A stretch of 64,000 nucleotides of DNA from Pohlia nutans (lineage: Eukaryota > Streptophyta > Bryopsida > Bryales > Mniaceae). Below are positions 11,364-24,670 of this stretch, piece by piece (position 1 is the first letter of the stretch; each line of letters opens with the position of its first letter). A program made the position numbers and the translations under genes. The DNA lies in assembly GCA_022496805.1 (NCBI GenBank), contig CM040092.1, forward strand, positions 20,416,113 to 20,480,112, given 5' to 3'. Under the pieces are notes generated by a model. The model was not told the origin of the DNA, searched no databases, and worked only from the letters and a program-made list of their open reading frames with translations.

Positions 11364-11900
11364 TCCCTTTGTTCCACAAAAAGACCACAATACCGTTGAA
11401 ATCCATGGATTAACCCCTAACGTACTGACCCTTCAAACACAAGTAGATGCTAGCTTCAAAAATAGATATTAGTATGGCTCAAATGTATATGGAGTGTACA
11501 TGAGAGGACCATTGCAAGCATAAAATCTACCCAACAAATTTGACATATTTGCAGTTGGTATTATCTCCAATATTATCAACAACTCCCTATGATTAGAGAT
11601 TTATTGTAATTGGTAAAGAATTTAATAGGCTTACAAAGGTGACTTGGATGAAAGTCATCCGAGGTTGTATGAGAAAGTTGATAGGCTTTGCGTATGTCCG
11701 TGATCCAATTTCTGGATACTGGGACGTTTAGGGATTAAGATTAATTCCATAATTACAGAGGAGTATGTTGGAAAGTTTAGAGGTTAAGATTAATCCCGTA
11801 ATTACAGAGGAGTATGTTGACTGTAATGCAAATCCATGAATTAAGTGAGTATAGAGAGTATTTTGACTACCACAAAGTAATATATTTCATGAAAACATGA
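11362..11900. mobile_element. Stowaway-like MITE G2, interrupted and decayed
   Basis: Starts TACTCCCTTTGTTCCACAAA, matching the left end of G1, then AATCCATGGA, where it is split by TTAA element H1. It continues after H1 with GATTAATTCCATAATTACAG and GTGAGTATAGAGAGTATTTT, both paralleled in G1. The stretch after H1 is partly duplicated (about 11736-11770 and 11790-11822). Its right terminus is lost or unclear. Confidence 0.6.
11410..11738 (+). mobile_element. TTAA element H1, nested in G2
   Basis: A 329-base element with ends TTAACCCCTAACGTACTG and GGGACGTTTAGGGATTAA. It sits precisely at a TTAA that is single in the related MITE G1 (9860-9863). No coding frame. Confidence 0.8.
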
Positions 11901-12014
11901 AAACATGTCTACATTGCATTACACCATCCCACTATATTCCTTCATGTGAACTTGATGGTTAGGTTATTCGTTCCAAATCATTGTATGCTTGGCACCACTC
12001 TAGAAAAACCTCAA

Positions 12015-12602
12015 TTAACCCCTAAACGTCACAACGTCCAGAAACTGGACAACTAACAAATTCAAACCCTTCTCACGTTCTCATCAATGTTTGGATGAAA
12101 GTCATCCATTTTTTTTGGAGAACTTCATGAAGTTGTTGTCTTATCTAATGGTTGGATTTAGTCATGCTTGATTACATATTTTTCTAAAATTACAAATGTA
12201 GAAGTATGTCAAGTCGTTGACCAAGCCAAAATTGCATTGACTGTAGTTCAAAAGTGGCCTTGTGAAAATGAGATCATAGATTTAAGAAACACAAAAATTT
12301 CAAAGACTCACCACATTTAAGAGTATCTCATTTCAAATTCATTCCAACAAATTTTACCCAAAAAATATTCAAATTCTGTTTGTAATCAAATTTAGAAGGA
12401 ATTTTTAATTTTAACTTTCAAATTTTATCATTAAATATTGGTGATAGTATTAGTGAATTGAACCGTACAGATGGAATCTACAATTCAAAATCTAGAACTT
12501 TCATTTGTATATCAATTCCAAAATATTCTTCTAAATAGTACTTTATGATGCTTTTTCTCAAATTGTCAATTCCAGGGACACCCTGGTACGTTTAGGGGTT
12601 AA
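12015..12602 (+). mobile_element. TTAA element I1
   Basis: A 588-base element with ends TTAACCCCTAAACGTCACAA and GGTACGTTTAGGGGTTAA. Its relative I2 (47405 to about 48220) is interrupted by J2 where I1 reads straight through. I1 is the last transposon before the RAPTOR gene and lies about 0.73 kb beyond its stop codon. Confidence 0.85.
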
Positions 12603-13327
12603 AGTCCTGACATTTGCAAGAAAACAGCATGCAACTAGTCCTCACGGTTTCAACTAAGCAGATAGACGCAAAAACCCAACCACAATGGACCTAAGCAAAG
12701 AGCACTCACCCCAGGATGTTTCTAGCAAAATCATAAACTTCACAGGGAAAAGTCTAAGCCATGAGGAGCACAGCATCCATCAACTTACAAGGACATGAAC
12801 ATTACAAGCTGGACAGTGTTAAACTTGTGGATAACCAATACTAATCAAATTACAAGACAAACGGTTATGTCAGTTTGTCATAGAATCCAGTGTAGCAGTT
12901 CCACTGACATGATCACTTCCCACCTACCAGGCTCTGGAAAAAATCTTCAAGTAACAGAAAATACGAAGCAATTGCAGTATAGCCAGAATCAATGGATGTA
13001 CAAAGATACATACGGAGTGGCATGGAGACTCTCCCCCTAGCAAGAATAATCCTCTAAGGAGATGAAATAGAAAGAGATGTATAGACACAGAACTGCACGT
13101 CAAAAAGCCAGGTGCAGTTCCAACTCGAGGGGTAAAACTCCAGCTTAAATATTTTCCTGCGTAAAAAGCAACCCCACTACTCCCAACTTCACCTAAGATT
13201 AGACAGATGACCTTGCCCATGAGTTACTAGACCATATTATGATCGGAGACAGGCAGTCTCCAATCCATACACATGTTCGCTGCTTCTGCTGGTGAACTTG
13301 GAACGCAGATAGCGAAGAGCACAAATA
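12603..13327 (-). other. RAPTOR 3' flank / probable 3' UTR
   Basis: Non-repetitive sequence between the RAPTOR stop codon and element I1, with base composition like the gene and unlike the intergenic DNA. It most likely holds the 3' UTR and polyadenylation site, but I cannot place the cleavage site. A GTGAGT donor-like site on the minus strand at about 12700-12712 leaves open a spliced 3' UTR. Confidence 0.5.
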
Positions 13328-16300
13328 TTATCTTCCCTGAATACTTTCCCCAGCATAGATGGACACCATGGAATCACTTGCTCCCGCAGCCAGAAATACG
13401 TTGTAAGAGTGGAAGCACAAGGAAGTGACAGGACCAATTCTTTGAGCTAAAAAGCTGTTGTGGAATTTCACCATACTCAGCTGCTCCCCACTCGTACTGA
13501 ATGTCTTGATTAGCGGTAACTGCTTCGCAGACCCTGTGGCAATCACAGGAGCATACCGGTGCACGACCATGGAGGTCAAGTTGCCCTTGTGTGCCTCTAC
13601 CTCAAGATAGGGTGCTGAGCTCTTTCTGATGTCTAGCATCTTCAGCACCCCAGCCTGTGATGCTGAGATCATCTGCATAATCCACATGACATTCATTAAC
13701 AGAAAGACACTAGAAAATTATTGAAGGATATGCGAAAAATACACTTCAATGTGCCAAATTAGACTAAAATAATCAACAACCTCACAGGATCTTGATTTTG
13801 ATCCGATCCCTACGCATCTCAATAAAAGTACGGAAGCATCATACAAACACAAGTCGTACATATCTTCACACAGACTCAGTCCAGCCACGATGTATTGTGG
13901 AGTTACATATTTAAACAGGTAGAAACGGTATGCATAGAGCATCATTTGAGTAGAGGATGACCTTGGTATAGTCCGCTCCAGGTTGAAAGTCAAGACCCAC
14001 AACTTTTGTAGTGAAGGGTTTCATCGCACAAACAAGCCTGCATACATGATTAATAAGGAATTAATACTACAAAATAGGTCACAAGAATGCAACACACTGG
14101 ACAAGCCACACCAATTACACCATATAATGTGTGGCAACAAATTAGCGCATATTCGAAGTTACCAAAGAGAGTAAAGATTCTGGAAGCCTGCACAACTTAA
14201 CAGATTTTTAGAAGCCATTGCCCATATTCAGTCACTTGAAGTGAAAATTACTATCCACAATACCCTAAGTCGTGGACAGTTCGTTTTTTGTCAACAAAGT
14301 GCCACAAGTCAACATGTCATTGGTTCAGGGTGACGTGGAGCTCTCAAAATCTGATATGGAAAAACAATTTCAACACTAGGCTGTCTGAATCTGACCTCAC
14401 ATACGATATACATTGTATTAAGTGTATTCAAAAGAACTTGGGTGAAAACAAAGACCTAGTAGAGTACTAGATCTCCCTTCAGGCTCTACTGATATTCAAG
14501 CACTTACGTTTCTCGAGAGCGTATATCATACACCCTGACAGAGCCATCTCCACAGCCAGTAATCACATGAGAATTATGCGTCTGACAAGCAGCCTGCAAT
14601 GCAATCCGGAATAAAAACTTAGTCTGCCGACATAATTTAGAAAGCCAACTCCAGTATATACAATTGCACTTGTAGATAATATTAACAATCCAGATACTCC
14701 AAAGAACAAGTTGAGATACTCGTGTAATGAGAATCCGTTTCATTCAGAAGCACTGAAGAATTCACTTTTGCAATACGTTCAGTCGAACTTACCATAGCAG
14801 ACACAGCGCTATCTGAATGAGTAGGGATGCTAGAGGCTAGCTGCTCCCGATCAAGATCCCACACCATGATACTGGAGATCTGACCTGTTCCATACTGCAA
14901 CACGAAGAATTACAACAGTTATGATTTTATTTTATTTTTTAGGAACTTCACACAATTAAAAGAGATTCACTTGTGATGTTACAAGCAGAAAAAAATGTCA
15001 GTACACAATAATAATCTGGACAAACTAGAGCATAACCAATCCACCAGGAAACATACTCTGTCGTACCTCTAGACTCGTAACTGAAAATTCAACGAAAACG
15101 TATGGAAATAACTCACTGATAGAGGTAGATACATTAGCCACTAAGTGGTGATGGAAGAGTTTATGTGATGTATTACCAAGCAACCCGTCATCTGTTGCCA
15201 ATCTACCACAGCATTGATGCCTCGTGCACCAGGACCGTGACCCTGCACAGCCTGCCATGATGTTGCCAGACGATGTTTGTCTTTCTGAGTGTAGTCTTTC
15301 CAAACCCTTATACTTCCATCATCTGCAAAGAACAGATAGAATCATGATAAACATACCAAAATCCAAAAACTGGGATAAAATCGATGGACATTCGGATCTT
15401 ACATCAATATCCACACACCCAAGAAAGTTGAAAACAGAAAACTACAACAAACACTGAACAGGTGAATCTCAGGGTACATGTTAAAGAAAAATAGGCGCTC
15501 ATATACATCTGTTTACAGGTGCAACGCGACCTTGATTTTCTGAGCTACATCACTTGATTATGTCAAAACCAAAAAAATCATTGATTGATCACAACATCAT
15601 AAGCAGCAAACCACACTGAAAAGGTGATTCAGTCTAGCCTTCAAATTAGCGTGCTACTAAAAGGTACTTCTATGATGTCTGGATAAAACAGCTTTACATC
15701 TATGACGTCCTGGGATTCCAGCATAAATTAGTGGGGAGTTTTGGATTAGTATGCTCCACACAAAATCACCTTTTCCGCATACTCACTACATTGTTGAAGG
15801 ACCACATGCAACAGTGGTCAGTATACATGGCAAGCAGACGAACTTACTTGAAGCAACAAGCAGCAAGCTATCATCCAACTCGTTTAGCAAGCAAAGCTTA
15901 GAAACCCCTTTGTCTGAATTATTGTGATTCTCAAAGGTGTTCACAACTTCGTCTGCATCATAATTCCATATACTGCAAAAGAAATTCCAGCACGCCATCT
16001 TCAGAGGAGCAGGTATCAAAGGGACGAGATTCTAATAGTAATGCAGTAGTCAGAGCTAAATCGTAGAAAAAACACTATTAAACCATACTCTATACATTGC
16101 AGAATCATGTCTTCTTTTAGACCAGGTCTTATCTACTGCGGGGTTAATTGACCTTCCAGACAACAAAGAGTTGAACTCTCCAGACAGCAAAGAGCTACAA
16201 CGTTATTTGACTCTCCAGAGTAAAACAGTACCTAATAGTCTCATTGTCGTCTGCAATACAGACTAGAGGTTTGAATGGATGCATGAGAACTGCTTTGGTT

Positions 16301-19300
16301 CCAAATTCAGATCCAGTATCCCAACTTCCAATCTGAGCAGTAACTTTGCTAACACCTGCACCCAATGTGACAAACGCCAATAAGCCTGGGAACGCCAAAC
16401 TTCACTTTTATAACCATGAACTGGGGCCTAAAGCTAGTCAGACTAGAACAAGGGGAGGTGGGAAGTGCGAGAATGAAGCAGATTAAGAAGTAATATGACT
16501 GTATTTACTGTCAAGTGTAGGTGAGAGATTTTGTAGCTGAACAGATTAGGTTTCTCATCATATTCTACTGTAAGTACTCACCATGTGCTGACACAAAAAC
16601 AATACCAAGGGTATTTGCACTCCAGACAGGGAAAAAAGATGACAATGTGTTGGAAAGGTATTTACTTGAATGTTGACATCTAGCAATGCCATTGAGCGCC
16701 TCTTTCTCTCTCATTTCCCGACGAGCTAGTATCTCTTCTTCATCATCATGGGAGGGCTCCAACAATGGCCGGGAAAAGTGTCCACAACTCCACTTATAAA
16801 TAGTTGATTCTGGCAACTGAGGCCCACTTGAACCTGCCTCCAGAGTGATTGCTGAGAGTCCAGAAGTCAACATCGCAGCTGCATCAGCTAGACCAGATGT
16901 CAGTGTATTAAGACCTGGAGTTGAGGCATGGGCAATAATATCACCAGCTATTCGCACAGCAGGTCTGGAAGCATCCCAAGTTCCGTTCAATGCTGCGGAG
17001 ATATCCATAGATGCCACACGTCTAAGGCTACTGGTAGAACCTGCAAGAAATGCTGGTCGAGTGGGAGGGCTGGGAGGTGGTGTTGTGATTCGCCAAGTGT
17101 TCGCAAGATTTCCTGCCCAAAATGAAACCTCAGGAGTTGTAAGCCTACCGGTATTCCAAATCGTATATCTTCTAAAATCCATAGATTAAAAAGAAAATAA
17201 CAAACATTAAAAGCCCACTCTAAAACCTGGCAATAATATAGGTCAAGCAAACGTTCCGTTCCAAATCAAAACCGAACAGCCTCAACGTGTATTAAATACT
17301 AACCTGAAGAAGATGCCACCCAAGAAGTAGACCGATGCATTACACCAGGCATAGGAGTAGGAGGAAGTGCTGCCACGGGTGGGTTTCGTGGGTAACTGAG
17401 GACGCCACCATTAGACCTTGAGGATACCATTACTTGAGCTGACTCAATTCCACCTATCCTTAAAACTTTCCGGCCCAAACTAGCCACGCGTGGGAAAGGA
17501 TCCCTAGCTAGTGCATAAGCAGCCACAATGCACTGCACATAGATGCTTCCTTCCTCTGATCTTCTCGATAGCCGCGTTCCTCCATTGCTGGAAGCAGTGC
17601 CATTGGAATCTCCAAGCACAGGAGTATCAGACAAAGGGGAGTGCCCTGCAGAACCTGAATTCCAGTAATTAACGAGGAGAAAGTATAAGTTTAGGAGATT
17701 TCAGACACTGCAAAGTCAAAAACCTTGCAATAAAATGAATCTCATAGCACGATCACAATGAAAATTGCAGGCCTACGTGCTTGAATCATGCATGGTATTG
17801 TTCCACATATTCATGAAACTACTATTCTCTGTGATGGCATCCTACTTACCAACACACTATCATGGCGTTTCACTGCACTCAATTTCTGCTATGAAATAGC
17901 CAAGAATCAGCATTGTACGGATTCAGAATATAAAAGATGCTTTTGAGTGGCTTGTACCTGGAGAGCCTGCCAAAGACCCGTTGCTACGGACAATGCGCAT
18001 TATTGGACGGTGGGGTGTCCCTCCATCCAAACTCAGAAGACCCTGATCTGCGTCTGGATGTGAACTAGCATACATGAGTTGCGTTGGGTAAGGGTACCCT
18101 GGGTTCCTGTAACCTGTTCCATAGGCAGGCAAAACTGCTGTATGCGATGGAGGTCTCGTCGCAGCAGCAGCAGCAGCAGCAGCTTGTCGAAACATCCTGT
18201 TGTGACTGGATGCGAAGCGAGTCAATGCTGTAACAATAACATTAGCCAACATCTAGTTATATTAATAAACAGAAATAGCCAATTCAAAAAGCTCCACACA
18301 ACCAATGGATACACTAATACACACAGCAATAGAGATACACTAATAAACACAACAATGCCAAAGTAACACAAAAGTAATTGAGACTCTGTGATTCTATTTT
18401 CAAGATTTATGACCAACAACTCATGTTCCTAAAAAAAGCACAGCCCAAAAAAAGGAATTACTACAAAGAAGGATGTGCTACTGTTTCAACAAGAACAGTG
18501 CTTCAGATGACATAAATTTGATGAATGAAAATTATTCGATTGTTAGAGAGCAATATGCTTAACTTTTGGAGATGAAATCTAAGCAAAGAAAATACGTTTC
18601 AGCTTTCATCTCTTCCTCACACGCACGTACAAAGACAGACATGATACACAGAAAGCAACAAATGACAAAATGTCTTTCGCCGCAGCAAAAAATCCTCCGA
18701 TAACAACGGTAAAACGTATTCTTACCTATGGCAAGCTCAGCTCGAACAAGTGGGCTTCCATCACACAAAACTTTCAGTAGAAAGCTTGCTATCTTATGCT
18801 CTGCAGCAAGGCTCTCTTCGTCCACCTCATCATCAGCTCCTCCCGAAGAAACTCCATCTACTCCAACTTTCACAAGCGTACCCAGTGCATATGTAGCAGC
18901 AGCACGAACCTGAAAGAAACAATAGCACCAGATATTCAAAATCAACAAAAGTCCACAACAGTGAAAGCTCAACTACATGGACTCGTATTAGAACACACAA
19001 ATGGACATGAGAACACACATCTTCGTGAGAAACACCTCAAACAACCAATCCGCATTGCAGATAATCCAGTAGCAAGAGCAATAAAATGACATAGCAAGAC
19101 GAGATTCCCAGAAAAAAGAAATAAAAAGCAAAGTTAAAACATCATCTGCACTCACCTCAGGCTGCGGCTCAGAAAGAACTTTTCCGAGGATTGCTGGAGC
19201 ATCCATATCCAAAGCTCTGGCTATTCCCTCTGGAACTCCATCCCAAAGCTTTCCCAAGCAAAGACAAAGCCACTGAAGAAGCAAGGGTTCAGGCGGTGGA

Positions 19301-22300
19301 GCATTTGGAGCTGCTTGTATGTTTGAGGCTGCTTGTATGTGTGAAAGACAAATGTTAATAAGTCCAGCATCTATACAGGCTTGCTGACCATGTTGGTGGC
19401 CATCAACTATAACTGCCAGAACAAATGCAGCCATAGCGCGCTGCTCTGCATGGATGTCGGGACTCTCCAGAAAATGGATAAAGTACGAGTGACCACCGTC
19501 TTTGACAAGATCAACTTGGCACGACTGCAAAAATGTCCACCGAAGTTGAAAACTACCAAGAGTCAGAAATGTGCTAACGTATTTAACAAGAGATAACCCT
19601 ATTTTTGGAACCAAACTATCCATGGGTGAAGCGTGAAATTTATATCAATGAATTATAGATCAATTTTGAATTAGAATTCTCTAGCCCTGGTAACTCCTTC
19701 CATAGTGGTTCTCAAAAATTGTTCTCATTCATTAAAAATCGAAAATGCATAAACTGCATTCAGATTCCGAAGCTGCAAGACTTGAAATGACGACAAGCCA
19801 TAAATCAGACCTGCGACTGATTAGAGGGGCCACAAGGAGGGAGGCTGCTCTCACTTTTGACCTTTCTTCTATTCTCTTTTCTCTGATACAAGATAGGTGT
19901 ATTTTGGTTTGGAGGTGCTCGTTCAAGGCAACTTGTAAACACTACATATGCATGTAAAACCTTCCAAACGAAATCACCCTCAAGCATTAAAACCTGAACA
20001 AAAAGATACCTTGTCAAGAGCTAAAATCTTTGTCCAAATGAACACAAGAATCTGGCGCAAATCAGTAGCCGTTGTTTGCAGCAGCTTGAGAACATAGGGA
20101 AATATTCCAACAGATAATGCCTGGTCAAACAAGTACATCATGCCACATTAATACGATTTTGAATTGAGAGTAGCAAAATGAACATTGAGAAGTGCCAAAA
20201 TGTATATACCAACTGTAAAACGATTGATTCACGTTTATTAACTTCCTCTTCCTTTAGTATTCACGCTAACTGAGCAGATACGATATGTGGTCAGTAATCA
20301 ATGAGAAATAGAAAGAAGTAATCATTACCAAATCCACAGCCCACGCTCCCATGTCCAAAAACCGGCCCAAGAGTACCAAGGCTCGAAATCTATGGGACTG
20401 GCTCAGCAACACCTACAAAGCCAAAATCAATAGCATCACTTATCGCAGAGAACATAAAAGACATCAACTCCAACATAACACTAGGAAATCAGCAGACATT
20501 TTTGGACAATTGATGGTCGAACTTAATCTGATTCTGCAGCATTCAAAAGATAAATAAAGGCCAAAGAAGTGCTATAATATCCATCCCTAAAAGAATAATG
20601 GGTAATTTTCCAGGTGGTTTAACGCCCATGAATCACAAAAATATCAGATAGATCATGGTCTTAGAAGTCACGCATGGCAACTCTCCGTAAACGTTCATCC
20701 AAGAACACCAAAATCCGAGCACCACCATGATTTGAAGGTACTGTACGATACAATACCTGCAGAACAATAGGAAGCTGCTCTGGTGGCTTCTTCCTTTCAG
20801 ACCCATGCTCCAACCACACCTCAAAAGCTGTCAATTGCTCCGTAAAAAAAGGACTTGGCTGCAACACAGGCAAAAGACTAGCTGAATTAACCTTAATCTT
20901 GCAAATATCTACTGCATAAACAAAACCAAAAAAAAAAAAAAAAAAAAAAAAACATTTACCACATTTCATAAGAATAAGTAAACAAATTTGCATGTACGGA
21001 CACTCCATCTTGAGGTTTATGCATGCCATAACAGATACTAACACAAACCTCAGGACCGCAAGTAATACTACACTTCGTAAATAAGGCCATAACTCTGAAC
21101 CACTAAAGAGCTGCATACCTGAAAGTCAGCACTTGGATCACTCAACAATGTTGGAATCTGTGCAAGACAGATTTCAGCTGCCATATCCCATGCATGCCTG
21201 CACCAAAAATGCACAGGACTTGTTTCATCAAGGCGCAAACAACGATGTACAGCTACTTAACATACCAAACTTAACATATTTCATAGCACTTTCAGATAGA
21301 TTCATAGCAGAAAATCTCCAATTTATTAGAACACGTTCATCTTTCACTCATAGCTTGCAAAGGATGACCACAGGTGGCAAATAAAGATAATTCTTTCGAG
21401 TTCAAAAACCCCCACCATTCACGACATAAACATCAGAAAAAGATTAAAGCGAAAGAAAGAAACTACATACCACATAGGATGCTGATGTGTGGGAGGCAGT
21501 CGAGGATATGACTGTGGACAGCAGTTCGCAGACCTCATAATGCGTTCAGCCAGTAAGAAATTCCGAAACAAGCTGGCAACAAGAAGATCTTGCCGGAACA
21601 ACCGCTGAAACAGCTCTGAATCATTGAATTGCAAATAACGAAGGTTTCAGTTAGAAAAGGATACATGCTAGTGAAGTCTCTATGTCACATCCACTCATGT
21701 CACATCCCAAAAAAACTGCATATCGTAAGCCCTTGCAACTAGATCTAGGAGGATGCGGTATATCCAATAAAGAGAATTTCAGATTAAATTATTTTTAAAA
21801 TCACATTTACTGACTGCTCACCTCGCGGGAGCACATTCCATGCAATTGTATCTGTTATAGCTGTGAATATCCAATTCAGCTCCCCCAGAGGAGTTTTCCG
21901 ATCATTTTGACGTCCAGGGATCTGATCTATGAGCTCGGGATCCAAAGAAAGTAAAGACCGTGGACAGAACCTGAAACAAGAGGAAAACATCACTTGCCAC
22001 CCATTTACAGATTACAGAATCACTAAATAATACAAAGCACTCAAGTGAACCGGAGTGTATAATCGAAGAAGGAGCGATGTTCCGATTAATTAACCCATCT
22101 CAAAGAAAATCACGACTTCCAATGAAAAATAAAAACATTGCTGAGAATCAAAGTACTTCTATCCAGAAGTTCCAGGTATTAAAGGCTACCATCTCAAAGC
22201 GATTTTGATTGGGGTTGTAAGACAGGAAGTAAAGACATCAGCTGGCAGCTCCGTATCTTGAGGAAGTGATTCATTCGCTCCACATGCAGCTAACAGGATG

Positions 22301-24670
22301 CAGTCCTTCATTGCAGCAGTCAAATCTCTCGAGGATGTGCCCCCAGGACCCCACTCAGGCCGCTATTCAAACAAGAGAGTATGCACGAAATCAGTCTCTA
22401 GGATATCACAAGAATTTTGCAAGAAGTCACCTTGCAGTTCTTGCAAAACTGTCAGAAATGATCAGACTGAAATGACAAATACTACTATAGGAAGAACTAC
22501 TAACAAGATATAGTGACCTGAGAGATAACCCTAAGTTGGGAAGTAAAAAATCGATGATACCATTTACATTACCACGTCCAACGGGATTTGCGACTATTCT
22601 CGGCATCACATGTCACCCAAGTTACTTAAATAATCTCTTACGAACTCACGAGTACTGAACGTTACTGACCCAGGGAAAACATACCTCACAGAACGCATTC
22701 ACAATCATGCCAGCTGCTGAGCAATCGAACACATAAATGCATGGATTTCCAAGCCACGACTCCAATTCGTAAACCGAGAGAGGTATGTACTGAGTAAAAT
22801 TCTGCAAGAAATACAACTAACATTTCAGCCTGAGCACATATCACGCATTCCTTTACCCTGTATATTCATACTAGTCAACAATACTTTGACGTCTCCAACC
22901 ACCAACAGATGCATGCACGAGACCTTCAAAATAAATAAAAATGAAAATAACTAGATGAAATAATCTAACCCTATCAAAAAGAAGAGCAATAGTAAGCAAA
23001 ATCTCAACCTTGTTGAACAGCCATATTTCCCCATTGATTGTTGGTCTTGGAACACCATGGCCGTTATAATGAAACAACACTCTTTCGCCCTTTGCATTTT
23101 TCCGGCAACTAAGGCATAACTTTTTGACCTCTTCGACAGTGGGATCTAAAGAGACCTTGTAACGCGCCTGCAAGCATAGTCACATGAAAGGGATGAGTAA
23201 TTAAATTACATAATTACTCAGCAGCAACATCGTCCAGAAACGGCAAGCAAAAAAATCAGCACTGAGCTAAACCTTTACATTAGGGAGCAAAAAAATTCAG
23301 ACATCAAGACACAATGCTTCGTTCCGGGAGCTCAGTCAATTTTCAACAACAGAGGTTTCTTTACACATAAATTCAACTTGCCAAATCCAAAATATTGTAT
23401 CAGAAAACACTACTTACTCTGGGCTGCCACCGCTCATACTGGGCTTGCAGGTTCTTCCCAATTGCTTCCAGCGCTTTCACAGATGCAGTTGAGAATGGGT
23501 CTGCAAACCGGAAAGTATATTAAGAAGAGGTCATCTACAATCAAGGGGCCAGCAATCAAAAAAGTACAGAGATTAATGATTTCATGCGTCTTCAACAAAC
23601 GATTCGTGAGATCTCGATAAATTGAAATCTCCGCGCAGATTCATGTAACAAATTCGCGAATTATAGGTACAACAAGCAATGCAATTAAACCAAAAGTATC
23701 CACCCTAGAACTCGGGTAAAAACATCATGAATGGTTAATAACTGTGATTTCAAAGATGATCTGCATCAGGTATTTGCATAAAAGACAAGAGTCAAAAATG
23801 TATATTACCAATACAGAGCATATTCATTACCTATCCAGCATTCCAGTCGAGCGCACGGCGAGATTTTGATAACATCTGGCGGGTCCACTCCAATATTCAA
23901 GCACAGACACAACGCCACCCACCCTGTTTTCATCTATCATTTAACATAAAGTGTAACGTCAATACCGAGTCAAATTTCGTACATGCCCCAGAACTCCTTC
24001 AAGAAAATTCACAAAAGGATCCTACTTTTTGCATAAAAACGGAGCACAGATCTGTGAGTGAATACTATCCAATAGCTGTCAAAGTGTCATCGACAAAATG
24101 CAACAGTGGTATTAATTGGCCCACAATAACAGAAGATTTCCGCAGTTCAGTGACTAATAATACAGTCGTCCTCATCCAATTAAATTTCTCAACAATCAGG
24201 CACGGCAGGGTAACTCGCTACTCTCTGTATCTCGACAATTTCATCACTATGAAGAATTAGGTCGATGAGCTGATTCAATCCAGTAGCATACAGCTAAAAC
24301 TATAAAAAAAAACCTTCATGAAAGCAAGCAATACAGGCAATGCAATTGGATTGTATTTATAGTCTCTTACTCTGTCCTTCATCCTCCACCTTGAAACAAC
24401 GCTAGGTTCAGCCGCCGGAACAGCGGCTTCATCAGCATCATGACGCAAGTCACAAAGGTACGAAGTGTTAAAAAGGAAAGACACTCCAGGATCGCGCCTC
24501 TCGTCTTCTTGTGCAAGGCCGTGTGCAGCATCCTCAACCAGGTTCCTTCTTGATAAATCATCAACCATATGTAGTGGGAGGCTCGAACCAGCAACATGCG
24601 GAACTATATGTCCTCCCCCCATGCTATCCATGGACCGTTGCCTACAAAGTACTACATCTCCCAACGCCAT
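13328..24670 (-). CDS. RAPTOR: RAPTOR, TORC1 scaffold and substrate-recruiting subunit
   Basis: RAPTOR binds the TOR kinase and presents TOR-signalling-motif substrates such as S6 kinase. I joined 24 coding exons with GT-AG introns that keep frame throughout: 24371-24670, 23831-23933, 23418-23500, 23009-23167, 22685-22801, 22190-22353, 21822-21970, 21471-21615, 21119-21197, 20757-20858, 20329-20412, 20010-20120, 19156-19524, 18726-18909, 17958-18227, 17304-17654, 16666-17112, 16232-16355, 15848-15972, 15177-15322, 14793-14894, 14508-14593, 13962-14037, 13328-13672. The sum is 4221 bases, or 1406 residues, against about 1340 in Arabidopsis. The start at 24670 gives MALGD, as in other plant RAPTORs. 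The caspase-like N-terminal domain (about 80-330) keeps both dyad positions: His199 in FHYNGHGVP and Cys242 in [13 protein letters not shown]-type repeats follow (about 430-720; [37 protein letters not shown]), then a low-complexity linker with an eight-alanine run in exon 15, then WD40 repeats from about 1080 to the end. Exon 6 could start nine bases earlier in frame. The donor of exon 23 (GTCATC) is weak. Confidence 0.95.
18165..18185 (-). repeat. CAG/GCA microsatellite inside RAPTOR
   Basis: A (CAG)n tract on the plus strand encodes a run of about eight alanines in exon 15 of RAPTOR, in the linker between HEAT and WD40 regions. Such triplet tracts often vary in length between individuals. 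Confidence 0.8.
20931..20952. repeat. poly-A/T tract in RAPTOR intron
   Basis: A run of about 22 A on the plus strand (T on the coding strand) lies in the intron between exons 9 and 10. Confidence 0.8.

Noticed and set aside
12795..13220. Frames in the RAPTOR 3' flank
   Set aside because: No homology or splice context; the RAPTOR frame ends cleanly at 13328 after [12 protein letters not shown], which matches the usual WD40 end.
16143..16153. GGGGTTAATTG inside a RAPTOR intron as a possible TTAA element end
   Set aside because: There is no matching left end and no similarity to any of the element families.
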